Assembly (NCBI RefSeq): GCF_905147045.1
Contig: NC_065910.1
Span: 7,564,001 to 7,628,000 of the forward strand
DNA: 64,000 nt
From: Nymphalis io
Lineage: Eukaryota; Arthropoda; Insecta; Lepidoptera; Nymphalidae
Direction: 5' to 3'
In this document: piece after piece, positions 1 to 10,985 of the stretch
How positions within the stretch are numbered: the stretch's first letter is position 1
Layout: each line of letters starts with the position of its first letter
The notes under the pieces: model-generated
Databases searched by the model: none
Told to the model about the DNA's origin: nothing
What the model saw: only the letters and a program-made list of their open reading frames with translations
Made by a program: the position numbers and the translations under genes

Positions 1-851
1 ATTATATAATCAACATACCACGTGGTTCATTATTTATTTTTATCAATTTCTTCATATTTTATTCAAAAAGTGAACATAGACTTTGTCAATGTACTAGGTG
101 ACCTGGGTCGAATCCTAATGTGATTCGAATTGCTTAAAAGCTTTTTTTTCATTAATTTAAGTATAGTTCTTGCTTTCTAATATTATTTTATTGCTAATTA
201 AGCAATAATTTTCCACGTTTTGACACTAAAAGTTAACTTTAATAACCTTAATTGTCTAGGTTATTACTTGGTTTGATTAACTTATTTTTCTTTGTACCTG
301 TGTCTAGGGCATTCTTAGGACCTTCTTAGTATTTATGCAAGATAGGTAATAAGTTGTTTTGTTCACAGAGAGTGTTTTTTTTCTATAATTTTATATATCC
401 TTTGTATATTGCATTACAAAGTAATATTATATTTTTCGGTGGACTCCACCGAGGAATTGCTGCTGATTTGTAGCTGTTGGAGGCTCTGCTGTTTTGTGGA
501 AGGGAGGCTGCTTGTCCGGTGACCTGGTGTTGCTGCTGGTGCTTTTTGCTGCTTCGCACTGCTTTTATTTATTTGTTCACTCATTGTTACAATGCGTTCA
601 GGGATTGCACTATCCTGCTTATTTATTTATTTAAGTCTATCACTTAATTTTAACCGATGCCAACTTACCGCTTACTCACTTATAATATTTTATTGTATTA
701 ATATTAACTTAATTGACCAGATACTGTCAACGGCCATCCCTGATTTTATGTTGTAAATTCTATAATTAAAATTTTATAATGTTTATGACGAGTTTTATTA
801 ATGTAACGGTCTTGGTGGAACGAACCCCGTACACACGAGAACCCCGTGACA
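1..851 (-). repeat. LTR-like repeat copy 1 (Gypsy LTR candidate), runs off the window start
   Basis: Read on the minus strand, the sequence begins TGTCACGGGG at position 851, a typical LTR start. It is followed directly upstream (higher coordinates) by a decayed gag frame. The stretches 1-249 and 637-851 match 36088-36334 and 39607-39806 closely, so this is a dispersed repeat. The middle part 250-636 has no counterpart in the second copy. The other end lies outside the window. That it is an LTR is inferred from the TG start and its position next to gag. Confidence 0.55.
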
Positions 852-903
852 CTGTCTATCACTCTATCCCTACAAAATAGCACATTCATTACCTTTAGTT
901 AAT

Positions 904-1331
904 CTACATATTACTTATTGTCCGATTTATTTTAGATGGGTCGAACTCTGGGACAACATTAGAACTTGAAAAGTGTTCCTTAATGTAACTACCATTTATA
1001 CTCTGAATAATATCGGTAAATTTTGTAATTAACTCACTCACTGAATCCATCCACCTTCCACGAGTTCGAGATCTTTTCATGTTGCTGGTCTCGGTGAATG
1101 ATGTCACTCCCTGCTGACATGACGCGTTCTGTGACCGCTACAACGGTCTCGGTCCCGGCTCCGGCGGCGACTGCGACTTCAACTTCGATTTCGAGGTTCG
1201 ATTTCTCACGGTAATCTTCTTTGTCGATTGCGGCGCGGTGGCGTGCAAACAGTTCTGCTACAGGCCTCCCTGCTTCGATGTCGTTTGGCAATACTTAGTA
1301 CGGGAGATCTTGACCGAGGATTTTGTTCCAT
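904..1331 (-). pseudogene. Gypsy-like gag remnant, broken
   Basis: A minus-strand ATG at 1331-1329 opens a frame that starts MEQNPRSRSPVL and is rich in Arg-Ser and Arg-Asp dipeptides. This resembles the basic N-terminus of Gag in lepidopteran Gypsy elements. The frame has TGA stops where CGA arginine codons would fit the pattern, as expected from CpG decay. A second frame at 904-1107 continues with a segment containing NVVPEFDPSK, which I associate with Gag of lepidopteran Gypsy elements from memory. The frame then ends in TAG about 50 bases from the LTR-like start. No protease, reverse transcriptase or integrase follows, so the element is internally deleted. Assignment to Gypsy is moderate; the pseudogene status is clear from the stops. 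Confidence 0.5.
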
Positions 1332-2059
1332 TGAATCGTTGATTATTCTTGCTGAAATATTTAAAAATATTCGGACATAATTTGTTACATAATAACACGA
1401 TGAAAGGTACGCAACGGATTCGCTCGTGAAGATCCCGCTTCTGAATTTGTAAACATCTACTATTCTTTTTTTATATGAAACAAGACCTACACATTTTTGT
1501 AAACCACATTATAACATTATACATTAATACGGTAAATATAAAAATAGTACAAAAATTTTACTTTTAGTTGATTTTGCTACCAATGCACCAAACAAACTGC
1601 GAGCAAATCAATTTACACCGCCCTTTTTAAAACACTTAACCCTACTTTAAATTATAATTTATTTGACTACCCGTCTTATTGATTTTCTTACATTTTAATA
1701 AAAATAGTTAAATCAAAACCATATTTATGTAAATCATACCGTTCTTAAAATTACAGAGCTTAAAATTTTTTACGGCATTTGTTTGTTAATTTTAAGTACA
1801 AATTGTTAATACAAGTTTCGTTTTATTGCATTTAGTGATTGTAAGTGTAGTATGACTTTGTTAAGTATTTACATAAATCATGATTTATGTATTTTGTAAA
1901 TCCTTTATTGGTAAAATAAATAGATTTGAACGTTTATTTTTACGATTGTCTTTAAAAGATGACAAAAACATAATGTCTTGAGTTCATAAGCACGATACTT
2001 ATATAATAATTATTAATTTAATTAAATAGTTTTTGTGACTTTATTACTTTTTATTGATA
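1332..2059. other. No gene seen, AT-rich
   Basis: AT-rich DNA with stops in all frames. No exon, RNA gene or recognisable repeat was found here. Confidence 0.5.
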
Positions 2060-2327
2060 GCCGATATGGCCCAGTGGTAAGAACGCGTGAATCTTAAACG
2101 ATTATCGTGGGTTCAAGCCCGGGCAAGCACCACTGAATTTTCGTGTGCTTAATTTGTGATTATAATTCATCTCGTCATGTCTAATTTCACTTAAATTCTG
2201 CCACATGTGTATTCCATTAACCCACATTGGAGCAGCGTGGTGGAATAAGCTCCATACCTTCTTCTCAAAAAGAGAGAGGAGGCCTTAGCCCAGCAGTGGG
2301 ACATTCACAGGCTGTTACTGTTACTGT
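2060..2327 (+). repeat. SINE family A, full-length copy
   Basis: A tRNA-like head carries an A-box-like segment (GGCCCAGTGGTAAGAACGCG) and a B-box-like GGGTTCAAGCCC. The body contains the conserved block ending CAGCAGTGGGACATTCACAGG, followed by a GTTACT-type tail. At least ten other copies in the window share this order. The tRNA-like head belongs to the SINE and is not a functional tRNA gene. Confidence 0.85.
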
Positions 2328-2744
2328 GAGTAAACATTGCACATGTATATTTTTAAGGTTATATTGATTTAATATTAATATTTCTTTCATCACACCTTTG
2401 TCTTTCATGTACATTTGTGTAAATAGAAGATTGCTGCGGCAATTTGTATGGCCCATACATAAACCATATTAATATTCTCGTATGAATTTCGCAATGAATC
2501 AAAATGCTAACGAAATGCATATATTGTTGAAACACGAATGCAACTTACAATAATAGTAGGTGGAAAGTCAGGCTCACTACATAATTTCTCTTGGGATGCA
2601 ACCATACCATATTTCCGACAGGGTTGCTCCGTTGAATGAGTTATGCAATATTTTATAACTCTTGGAAATTTAAAATTTACATACGAAATCGTCGACTTAA
2701 TTCAAATATTAGTATGTTAATTAAAAGTACTGTCAGTATAAAGG
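2328..2744. other. No gene seen
   Basis: Unique-looking AT-rich sequence. Short open frames only, none with a recognisable motif. Confidence 0.5.
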
Positions 2745-3060
2745 GCTAGGCTATCAAATGCGCAAACATCCAAGTTCACCATAAACTTCCGATTGACGTA
2801 CAACACCAGACCCAGAGTCAGCAGTTAATATTTCAATAGCGAATGACAATCACCATATAAAAGTGCTCGTGTTTTTTTTTATTTTGACATTTTATAGACG
2901 CAACCCACATTTGAACGCCGCTTACGATGTCAATATGCAGACATTACGTTTTAAAGAGACCACAATAGTACATTTCTATAGTAAGTATCGCGACGCGGCG
3001 TACGCTGTAAGCGGTTGATAATGTTTAAAGGAGACGTTCGAAGTCTATATGACTCGGTAT
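2745..3060 (-). repeat. Repeat family F, copy 1
   Basis: Its reverse complement aligns by eye over about 300 bases with 52755-53100. Shared blocks include GTACGCCGC, TCTCTTTAAAACG and TCGGAAGTTT in the same order. There is no coding frame, so this is probably a short non-autonomous DNA element. Confidence 0.6.
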
Positions 3061-3583
3061 GGAAAGTTAACTTAAGTAGGTGGTGTTAAAATGGATGAAA
3101 GTTTGTACGCAAATTCTTCATATTTGAAGGAAGAGATATGTAAATTAGTATTAACCAATTCTTTATTATAACGCGAAGCCGCTGGTAAAGCGCTAGTAAT
3201 ATTAATAATAAAAACTTTTATTTCGACCGAACAAGGAACATATGTACAAGATAATAAAATTACAATAATCATATTTTACAGATTGTACATATTATAAATT
3301 AGATTAAATTAATTTGAATTCAATCAATTCAAATTCAAACAAATAAATCACGTTAAATTATATTAAATTAGATTATATACTAAAATCTTTTCTAAAACGC
3401 GCTACATCTTCTAGTTAGAGTGTGATGTATACTCTCGTCTTGTCTCCCTCGTCATCATTTATTATTATATAATTAAAACATATACATATATATACCAGAC
3501 TAATTAGAACAGCCAGAATATCTTAACAATCATGCAAGTGCTTTTTTTTGTTAATTCTAATTCGGCAAAGAACGACACTAAGA
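3061..3583. other. No gene seen
   Basis: AT-rich. Contains short direct runs of AATTCAAAT-type sequence near 3310-3345 and, at 3567-3585, one arm of a 19-base inverted repeat. Otherwise nothing recognised. Confidence 0.5.
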
Positions 3584-3600
3584 CATATATATATATATAT

Positions 3601-3661
<61 letters not shown>
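3584..3661. repeat. (TA)n microsatellite
   Basis: About 78 bases of nearly pure TA dinucleotide with a GATAT interruption. Confidence 0.95.
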
Positions 3662-3663
<2 letters not shown>

Positions 3664-3839
3664 ACAGAATAGGCTTTTGACAAAGAGTATTTATTAACTG
3701 GTATTTTGGACTGGCTGGATAAGATCTAGGAGCGATAGAAACATAAAATATAATAAATTTAGACCGTTACCTGGGAAATCGGTAACATTATTTAATATCA
3801 ATCTTATTATAATATCCTGTCCTTAATATAAATTTGACC

Positions 3840-4065
3840 AAGTAGGCCCAACGGTCAACACGCGTGAACGTTGACTGACGATTGCGGTTTCAAATCCAGG
3901 CAAATATTATTAAATTTTCATGAGCTCAATTTGTGTTTATTTTACGTGTTCAGCTGTGAAAGAAAATATCGTGAAAAAACCTTCATGTGTCGAATGAAAA
4001 TAACATGTGTATCCTCTAAACAGAGATCTCACCCAACAGTGGGACATTTGCAGTGTTACTTTACT
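3840..4065 (+). repeat. SINE family A, degraded copy
   Basis: A diverged tRNA-like head (GGCCCAACGGTCAACACGCG) and the tail block CCAACAGTGGGACATTTGCAG are recognisable. The middle is partly lost. Confidence 0.6.
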
Positions 4066-4105
4066 TTTAGTTTTTATTTATCTTATAAAATAGTTACACA
4101 GGCAA

Positions 4106-4165
4106 ATGTGCCACCTGATGGTACCACCGCCTATAGATATTCGCGTTGAAAGTACTATTAACCGT
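4106..4165 (-). repeat. LINE-tail family B, fragment
   Basis: Contains the complement of the family B 3' block (CCACCTGATGG), the TATAGATATT block and a remnant of TTAACCGTTCC. Confidence 0.55.
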
Positions 4166-4203
4166 TCCTATTAACCGTTACTATTAACTAAGATGTAAAA
4201 TGA

Positions 4204-4472
4204 ATCGTCTGGGTAGGTACCACCCACTCATCAGATATTCTACCGCAAAACAGCAATACTTGATATTGTTGTGTTCCGGTTTGAAGGGTGAGTGAGCCAG
4301 TGTAATTACAGGCACAAGGGACATAAAATCTTAGTTCCCAAGGTTGGTGGCGCATTGGATATGTACGCGATGGTTGACATTTCTTACAATGCCAATGTCT
4401 AAGAGCGTTGGTGACCACTTACCATCAGGTGGCCCATATGCTCGTCCGCCTTCCTATTCTATAAAAAAAAAA
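4204..4472 (+). repeat. LINE-tail family B, long copy
   Basis: Blocks in order are TCTGGGTAGGTACCACCCAC, TTCTACCGCAAAACAGCAAT, GGTGAGTGAGCCAGTGTAAT, GGTTGGTGGCGCATTGG and CCACTTACCATCAGGTGG, ending in a poly(A) run. It is almost identical to 53869-54128, so this family was active recently. This is a 5'-truncated LINE tail or a SINE using that tail. Confidence 0.8.
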
Positions 4473-4477
4473 GTAAT

Positions 4478-4592
4478 GTCCCTTGACACCCTTCGCACCG
4501 AAACACAACAATACTAAGTATTGCTGGTTATTGGTAGACCATCTGATAAGTGGCTGATATCTAAGGCTCGCATAAAGCCCTACCACAAAGTA
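4478..4592 (-). repeat. LINE-tail family B, partial copy
   Basis: The reverse complement shows diverged versions of the AGCAATACTTAGTATTGTTG and GCCAGTG/CACAAGGGACA blocks. It abuts the poly(A) end of the preceding copy in the opposite direction. Confidence 0.55.
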
Positions 4593-4639
4593 ACGTCATT
4601 TATATTATTTTTATAACATTCCTGGCTTACAAAGTTTCA

Positions 4640-5010
4640 ATACTCTCTAATTATTCTCTCTAATTCCTGCTTCCCCCTTCCTTCTTAAGTCCACGCGAGC
4701 TGGTTCTCGATGTCACCGCCTAACTGTGACATCAATTCCATCGCGAACAAAGAAATTTGGCAACTCCTTTCTTTGTCGCACTTCCAAAAAATGGAATTCC
4801 TTACCAGCTCACGTATTCCCCTCCTCTTACAACCCGGGTTCCTTCAAACGAGGCGTGAAGAGGCATCTTGCGGGCCGGCAAGGCGAAGGCGGCTAGTGCA
4901 GAACGTTTTTCCCGTCTGTACTGGCCGTCGTCGCGTTTGGACTCTACTACCACTTACCATCAGGTGGAGTAGAGTCATTTGCCCTCCCGGCGATATAAAA
5001 AAAAAAAAAT
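4640..5010 (+). mobile_element. 3' end of a non-LTR retrotransposon (RT C-terminus plus 3' UTR)
   Basis: One frame from about 4692 to the TAG at about 4890 reads without stops. It contains KKWNSLPAHVFPSSYN followed by FKRGVKRHLAG. This pattern (Trp-Asn-Ser-Leu-Pro, a gap, then Phe-Lys and basic residues) is familiar from the C-terminal tail of reverse transcriptases of CR1/L2/Jockey-type LINEs. The 3' UTR carries CCACTTACCATCAGGTGG at 4950-4967, the same block that ends family B, and then poly(A) at about 4996-5008. The copy is 5'-truncated. The exact clade cannot be settled by eye. Confidence 0.65.
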
Positions 5011-5212
5011 ACAATATCCATTTACTCCCAAAATTATTATTTTCAGTGTAAAAATCAACTTATCACCCGTTTGCGTTTCGCTCGTATCGATTACAGATGC
5101 CACATCTAGATGATACGACCCAGATACGAAGATGCTCCCTAGATAACCCTGCACAATGAAGTCCGAATATCTCTTGTTGGCCGGGTATAGGGTTGACTGT
5201 CTTAGTGTCGTT

Positions 5213-5215
<3 letters not shown>

Positions 5216-5256
<41 letters not shown>
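5216..5256. repeat. (TA)n microsatellite
   Basis: Pure TA tract immediately after a 19-base arm (5198-5216) that is the exact reverse complement of 3567-3585. Confidence 0.95.
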
Positions 5257-5263
<7 letters not shown>

Positions 5264-5345
5264 TAAAGGTGGAAGTAACTCTGTCTGTTACGCATTCACG
5301 GTTAGAACACTGAAGTAATTTAATATGATTGGTATGAACCCGAAA
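5257..5345 (+). repeat. Repeat family E, fragment
   Basis: The start resembles the common lepidopteran block ATTATAAAGGTGGAAGTAAC followed by TCTGTCTGTTACGCATTCAC. Other copies lie at 13765, 40515, 51703 and 62785. Confidence 0.6.
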
Positions 5346-6004
5346 GTTAAATTAATATGCATTGTTAATTATAGGCGTTGTTGAACGGATTATTATTTAA
5401 ACAATGTTGTCTTTTGCTTTCAAATTTCAAATTAATAATGAGAGAAAGAGCGAATTCAGTGTTTAAATAAACAATCGCAAGCAACTTTTGTTTTATTCTT
5501 TTCAACCAACCGATATTTATAGTTATATATATACATAGTTATAGCTAATCCGAATCAACGTATGTAAACGCATGTATTTACTTCAATAAGTATTTGAATA
5601 CATTTATTTTTCGTCATACGCGGACGTTCTATTACACGAACCTTGGCAACAATCGATGCGTTAAACGCTGCGACTCACAGCTTGTATATAATATAAAAGT
5701 TTAAGTCTAAGCAGTTCTGAGGCTCAGCGAGGTCACGTTCCAATTTCCTATATGTGGCAGGCGTGACTCGAAATATTCAATTTCCTAGTTCCCTCCATCG
5801 ATAGCACTTGAAGTTTGTTTTCTGAAGTATATACATAACTGGGTATAGGTGAACTTTTTGAGAGATGCATATTAAATATACATATAATGATCGCTGTTTT
5901 TTTAAATAATATATTAGATAATGTTATATATTTATATATGTATGTTTGGCCGAATTTGATATTTTTTCCGCAATTTATAACAATGGTATAAACATATGGC
6001 TGAT
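5346..6004. other. No gene seen
   Basis: AT-rich. A minus-strand open frame of 86 codons at 5748-6008 has no recognisable motif and biased AT composition, so it is not called. Confidence 0.5.
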
Positions 6005-6190
6005 ACAACCTGATAATAAGTGGTCACCAACGCCCATAGACATCGGCATTGTAAGAAATGTTAACCATCGCTTACATCACCAATGCGCCGCCAACCTTGG
6101 GAACTAAGCTGTTATGTCCCTTGTGCCAGTAATTACACTGGCTCACTCACCCTTCAAACAAGAACACAATAATACCAATTACTGCTGAAA
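6005..6190 (-). repeat. LINE-tail family B, partial copy
   Basis: The reverse complement carries the GGTGAGTGAGCCAGTGTAAT, GGTTGGCGGCGCATTGG and TTACAATGCCGATGTCTATG blocks of the family. Confidence 0.75.
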
Positions 6191-6499
6191 TTACTGACTT
6201 ATTATACGAAGTGTTTCATCAAAATCGGTTGAGTCTATCAAAAGTAATAAAACTTCATGTACGTATTTTTGCTGTCATAATATATGTTGCGGTCATTAGG
6301 CGGTGTGCTAAATATTTAATTTCTGAATCGCGGTGTCCAGATATATACCGGAGTAGTGACCTGCCATACATATTGATATTCGAGTTTAGTTCAATTCATC
6401 AAATTGAGTTGAGTTTTATTTATTAGAATCATTATTATGTATATTTATAATATTATTTACTTTGTGACTTTGGGTTGTAATTTTGTTCGAATAGTCTTA

Positions 6500-6706
6500 A
6501 ATTCACGTGCTTCCATTCATCTCGTTCTATACGGTGAAGAAAAACATCGTGAGAAAACCATGTGTCTAATTTCACTGAAATCCTGTCACATGTGGATTCC
6601 ACCAACTCGCATTGGAGCAGCGTGGTGATAAGCTCCATACCTTCTCCTCAAAAAGGGAGAAGAGGCCCTAGTCCAGCAGTGGGACATTCATAGGCTATCA
6701 CTGTAG
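6500..6706 (+). repeat. SINE family A, headless copy
   Basis: Body blocks (TCATCTCGTTC, GGTGAAGAAAAACATCGTGAG, GCATTGGAGCAGCGTGGTG, CCAGCAGTGGGACATTCATA) are present. The tRNA-like head is missing. Confidence 0.75.
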
Positions 6707-7239
6707 TCCTTAATTCATATTTTTGTTTTGAATTATATAAATTATTACTTTTAAGGTTACCTAATTTTAGAGTTTAATAAAGTTAGCATTAAATTGTATA
6801 GTTGTCTTTATTTATAGTTTAATTATATAAGAAGGGTTGCCATTTATTATATTTATAACTTTTGTTTTTATCATAACTGATAAGGTTATCATATAGTTTT
6901 CATTAATAGCTTGTGTAATGTACAATAGGGAATTGAGGTTAAGCATCTACCTTCAACAGCACTAACCAGCTTACGTAGACTGGGCCCAGTTATTCAGTTT
7001 CTTCGATTATTAATAAAGACAATAATTAAAAGCATTCCAAAAAAACCAGATAAATCTTGTTTCTAAAGATTGTCTTATAAATTGAAACAAAAAATAAGAT
7101 ATCGTTGTCCTTGCAAAAGGAAATACTACTCCTAATACAGTATATAAGATTACAATAATTCATTATATTCGTTTCTTCTTAATTAGTAGTAATTATTGTA
7201 AAATAATAATAATTTCAATAATATCATAAATACGATTGC
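6707..7239. other. No gene seen
   Basis: Very AT-rich. Nothing recognised. Confidence 0.5.
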
Positions 7240-7330
7240 GAACAGCGTGGTGGAATAAGCTCCAAACCTTCTCCTCAAAAAGAGGAGAGGAGGCCTTTAG
7301 CCCAGCAGTGGGACATTCACAGGCTGTTAC
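7240..7330 (+). repeat. SINE family A, 3' fragment
   Basis: Only the last ~90 bases of the family are present, from AACAGCGTGGTGGAATAAGC to ACATTCACAGGCTGTTAC. Confidence 0.75.
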
Positions 7331-7557
7331 GGGATTGCGAATATTTGTTAATTATTTGTTAAGACTTGATGATTTTTTTAATGTGATAGTAATTTTTGTA
7401 TATGTCCTAACTTTTTGTCTTCCTTAGATTTAATAAATCAACTAATTAATTATTCAAGCTTTATCACAGCTATAATATGACGTAATTACCATATTTTGGC
7501 ATTATCCCATTTAACTAGATCAAAGTTGCGGGCGACGCGATATTCTTAAAATAAACC

Positions 7558-7655
7558 CGCAATGGAACAGCTCGGTAGAATAAGCTCTAAGCCGTTCTCT
7601 TTAAGAGTAGAGGTCTTAACCCAGCAGTGAGAGGATTACAATCTGTTACTTTACT
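7558..7655 (+). repeat. SINE family A, degraded 3' fragment
   Basis: Diverged remnants of the AGCGTGGTGGAATAAGCTC and CCCAGCAGTGGGACATT blocks. Confidence 0.5.
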
Positions 7656-9687
7656 TTTTAATTTAATTTAATCAGTAATAGTATATAGCGAGTCATGCCA
7701 CTTTAAAATATTTTTCGTATGTCAATTTTTATTTTTTAACGTAATTTGCCTTTAGACAATCGTACCATTTTCCTTAGCACATAATTATTTGCGTTGAATT
7801 TATTAGAACAGTACTTGTAAGCTCCACTGTGTGAAAAAAAAAGTATTTGTAAGCTACGAACTAAATGTTGGCTATTTTCCCCTATCCTACCAACCCTTTC
7901 TAATCTACCTAACAATGTGAACAATGCAAGTATATCTGGGAAGTGTTAGTCAAGAAATTAAAAAAGTACAATAGGTAATAAAAAGACTAATATAAAACAA
8001 CACGAGAAGCATAATCTCTGTTCAAAAAAAAAAGTTTTTATTAATATTTTCAATCTTTTTTTTCCTCTAATTTAACTTTTATCCTGCACAAATAGAATAG
8101 GCCTTTTTTAAGGAATTACTAATATTCCTATTACCTCTCCAGTTAAGCGAACAGCTTGTGTTATGAGTGAGGACGACGAGAATAGGCCAACTCGCGTAAA
8201 CTCGCAGTTGAACAGCTTCGAATAAGGTATAAATTAATACTCTTCGTAATCTTAGCTGTATATAAAAATAATCAATTTTCGTATACAAATCATATTTCAA
8301 TATTCAATATTGAAGCTTTGTGTAAGAAAGTAAATAAAACCTGTTGTAAGTTTGGATTTAAAAACTTTCCCATAATATGTCGAAGTCAAATTCCAAATCA
8401 GTACCAAACTTCTCTGCAATTTTCACTTGCCCTATAGTTTTATGTAAGCCAGTTTCATGTTTTAGGAATAAAAAATATTCTGTGTTCCTTCCGTGAGTGT
8501 CTACTGAATTCCTTCCCGTTAAAATAGAAATAGAAACTTTATTTCGAACCGGTATTGTCTTTATGTAAAACTAACTTCATAGCTGTGTTTGGAGCATTTT
8601 TTGAAATCCCATAGATACGATGGAAGTAAATATAGTATTTTACAAATACCAATAAATAAAAAAGCTCATGTTAGCAAGGAACATTATAAGGTATAAGATT
8701 ATATAGATGATAAAATATAATAACTATATAAATAACCATATTTAGTTTGAGTTTTGCTAAAATATACCTCGTAATCGAGACGATTTAAATGATAGACGAA
8801 GCGAGACCATAAAATATCTAGATATCGTATTGCTATAGTCTATCAGTTTTTCAATGAATGAATTTACTTTGTTAAGATTCAAGTATTAAATTTTCATTAG
8901 CATATAATTGGCAAACTTTGAGACTAAGGTATAATATTGAGAAGCCTAAAATATCATAGATCAAGTCATGCAAAGTAGCAGAATATAAATGCTAAGATTT
9001 TCTATCTTGTTAAGGAGAAAATTCGGGGCTTAACTCGTCACACTACTTTACATACATTTAAGCCAATACTTCAACATAATACAGACTTCTGAATATTGTG
9101 AAATTCGCAGGTTTGAAATATGAAATACATGTCTTACATATATAAATATATATATTATTTATATATTTATATATGTATAAGACCTATTCCATACAAAAAG
9201 GACGCTTTCGCTTTCGATCATTCTAAAATTAATGTTTATTTATATTAACTTTTTTCCTTTTTATCTAATCCGGACTACATTTTCTATTTTCTATTTTTTT
9301 CTAGAAAGTTTGGTGTTTCTGAACGACAAATTCTATCATATGGTGTTATATTCACGTAAATTGAAAAACACAGCAATCGCGCGTGATCTCTCGGCGGTCG
9401 TGATAGTTCGTCCTTCCAGTGGACTATGAGACTAAGGAAATTTTGAATGCTCATGTGTATTGGCTTGTACTTAATAGCTTGAAGAGAAGATACGTTAGAG
9501 TAGTATACGCAGTGGAGATTTCTGTCAGGAGATTAATGTATTCTCTGATATATCATATGATGTCCTCCTGACCGCTTGCGGCCATGGCAGCCAACCTCAA
9601 GGGAAAGCAGCCACCTACGCAGGGCCAACGCCTGCTTATATGTCATATAATTGGTAATCGTTATAATTATCTCAATTCAATAATTCT
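7656..9687. other. No gene seen
   Basis: Two kilobases of AT-rich sequence with short frames only. Holds an AT-rich palindrome at 9131-9183. A short segment near 9560-9630 (GACCGCTTGCGGCCATGGCAG) resembles the end of SINE family C in reverse orientation. Confidence 0.45.
9131..9183. repeat. AT-rich imperfect palindrome
   Basis: GTCTTAC at 9131 is mirrored by GTATAAGAC at 9175-9183. Between them lie alternating TATAT blocks that can pair along most of the length. Confidence 0.6.
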
Positions 9688-9964
9688 GAGATGGCCCAGT
9701 GGTAAGAACACGTGAATCTTAACCGATGATCGTGGGTTCAAACCCGGGCAAGCACCGCTGAATTTTCATGTGCTTAATTTCTTGTTATAATTCATCTCGT
9801 GCTTGACAGTGAAGGAAAACATCGTGAGGAAACCTGCATGTGTCTAATTTCTGTCCCATGTGTATTCTACCAAGCCGCATTGGAGCAGCGTGGTGGAATA
9901 GGCTTCTCTTCAAAAAGGAAGAGGGGGCAGCAGTGGGATATTCACAGGCTGTGTTACTGTTACT
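9688..9964 (+). repeat. SINE family A, nearly full copy
   Basis: A-box and B-box regions (GATGGCCCAGTGGTAAGAAC, GGGTTCAAACCCGGG), the GTGAAGGAAAACATCGTGAG body block and the CAGCAGTGGGATATTCACAG tail are all present. There are small internal deletions near 9850 and 9910. Confidence 0.85.
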
Positions 9965-10690
9965 TATACCTAACTATCGTCATTTGCTAAGCCCTCGAAT
10001 AAGGTCATCGATTTAAGCATTTGAAAGTTAGTAACGGGCAAAATTATTGAGTAGTTTATACGATAACATTAGAGCTATATTGGACTTAACATTACCCATT
10101 ATTAAGATGAATGCTGTAAATAATCGACGAACTTGTAATAACGGGCGAAGTTAAACAGATTAATTGTTCGTTCGCCTTTAGTATAGTATGCAATAAATAT
10201 CTTGTTGCTCTATTAATTATTCTTCAAGTACATTGAAATACAAAAATATATTTTTTTCTCGTCCAATTTTGTTGGTTTGTTTTTTAAAATGTTACATTTA
10301 GGATGTCATAAGTATGTTTTATTTTATTTATATTTTTTATTTTATAGTTTTAAAACTCGTAAAATTATATATATTTATTTGTATTTTTAACATTACGCCC
10401 CTATTATAAGATGATTTTGTAAATAACATTTTATCAGATACAAAACATTGCATGACACCATTCTTATTTCAATATCATCATTACGACATACATCATTACG
10501 ATACGTAGTTACAAAATACACAAAAAGTTTATATTGTATAACATTTTGTAAAGATGTAATATATGTACAGCGAGAATTAAAACACCAATTTTACAATACA
10601 AAGTCTATTTATATATATTGAAAATATTAAATAATATATTAAAGTATATATAGATATAGTACAATATGTAAGAGGGATAGAATAGATGAG
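9965..10690. other. No gene seen
   Basis: AT-rich. Nothing recognised. Confidence 0.5.
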
Positions 10691-10694
10691 TAAC

Positions 10695-10985
10695 ATTGGC
10701 CTCGCGTGTCCTTTTTCAGACGGCCCTGAGGAGGACTATAGCTGGAATGGCCACGCGCTGCCGTACGCACAAGGAGTGCCGGGCGGCGATTGGCGAGAAT
10801 GACGAGCCACGAGTGGAGCACAGCACGGGAGAGGCTGCGGATGCTTTATATCAACACGATCCCGCAGCCTCTCCGATCAGTGCTGAGAACGGCCATCGCA
10901 GTGGTTTTAGTGGGTAAGAATCTCATATAACCCGGTTCCACCCCCATGGGGCCCGGGTATCTTTCTGAAGGTTTCCACTGCGAGA
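10695..10985 (+). repeat. GC-rich repeat fragment, possibly a LINE 3' end
   Basis: A sharp rise in GC against AT-rich flanks. It contains CAGTGGTTTTAGTGGGTAAG and then CCCCCATGGGGCCCGGGTAT and TTTCCACTGCGAG, a 3'-terminal pattern I associate with lepidopteran LINEs (R1 or Jockey type, not certain). A perfect 13-base stem (10828-10840 with 10862-10874) lies inside. The short open frame on the + strand here shows no domain. Confidence 0.4.

Noticed and set aside
2060..2135. tRNA-like sequences with A and B boxes (also 9688, 13116, 21117, 21657, 58006)
   Set aside because: Each is the head of a SINE with a conserved body behind it; the cloverleaf is incomplete and there are many copies.
4188..4418. 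Similar small minus-strand ORFs at 4188-4418, 53801-54073 and 56877-57092 (and + strand at 40658-40843)
   Set aside because: They recur because they lie inside copies of repeat family B; the frame is a by-product of the repeat sequence.
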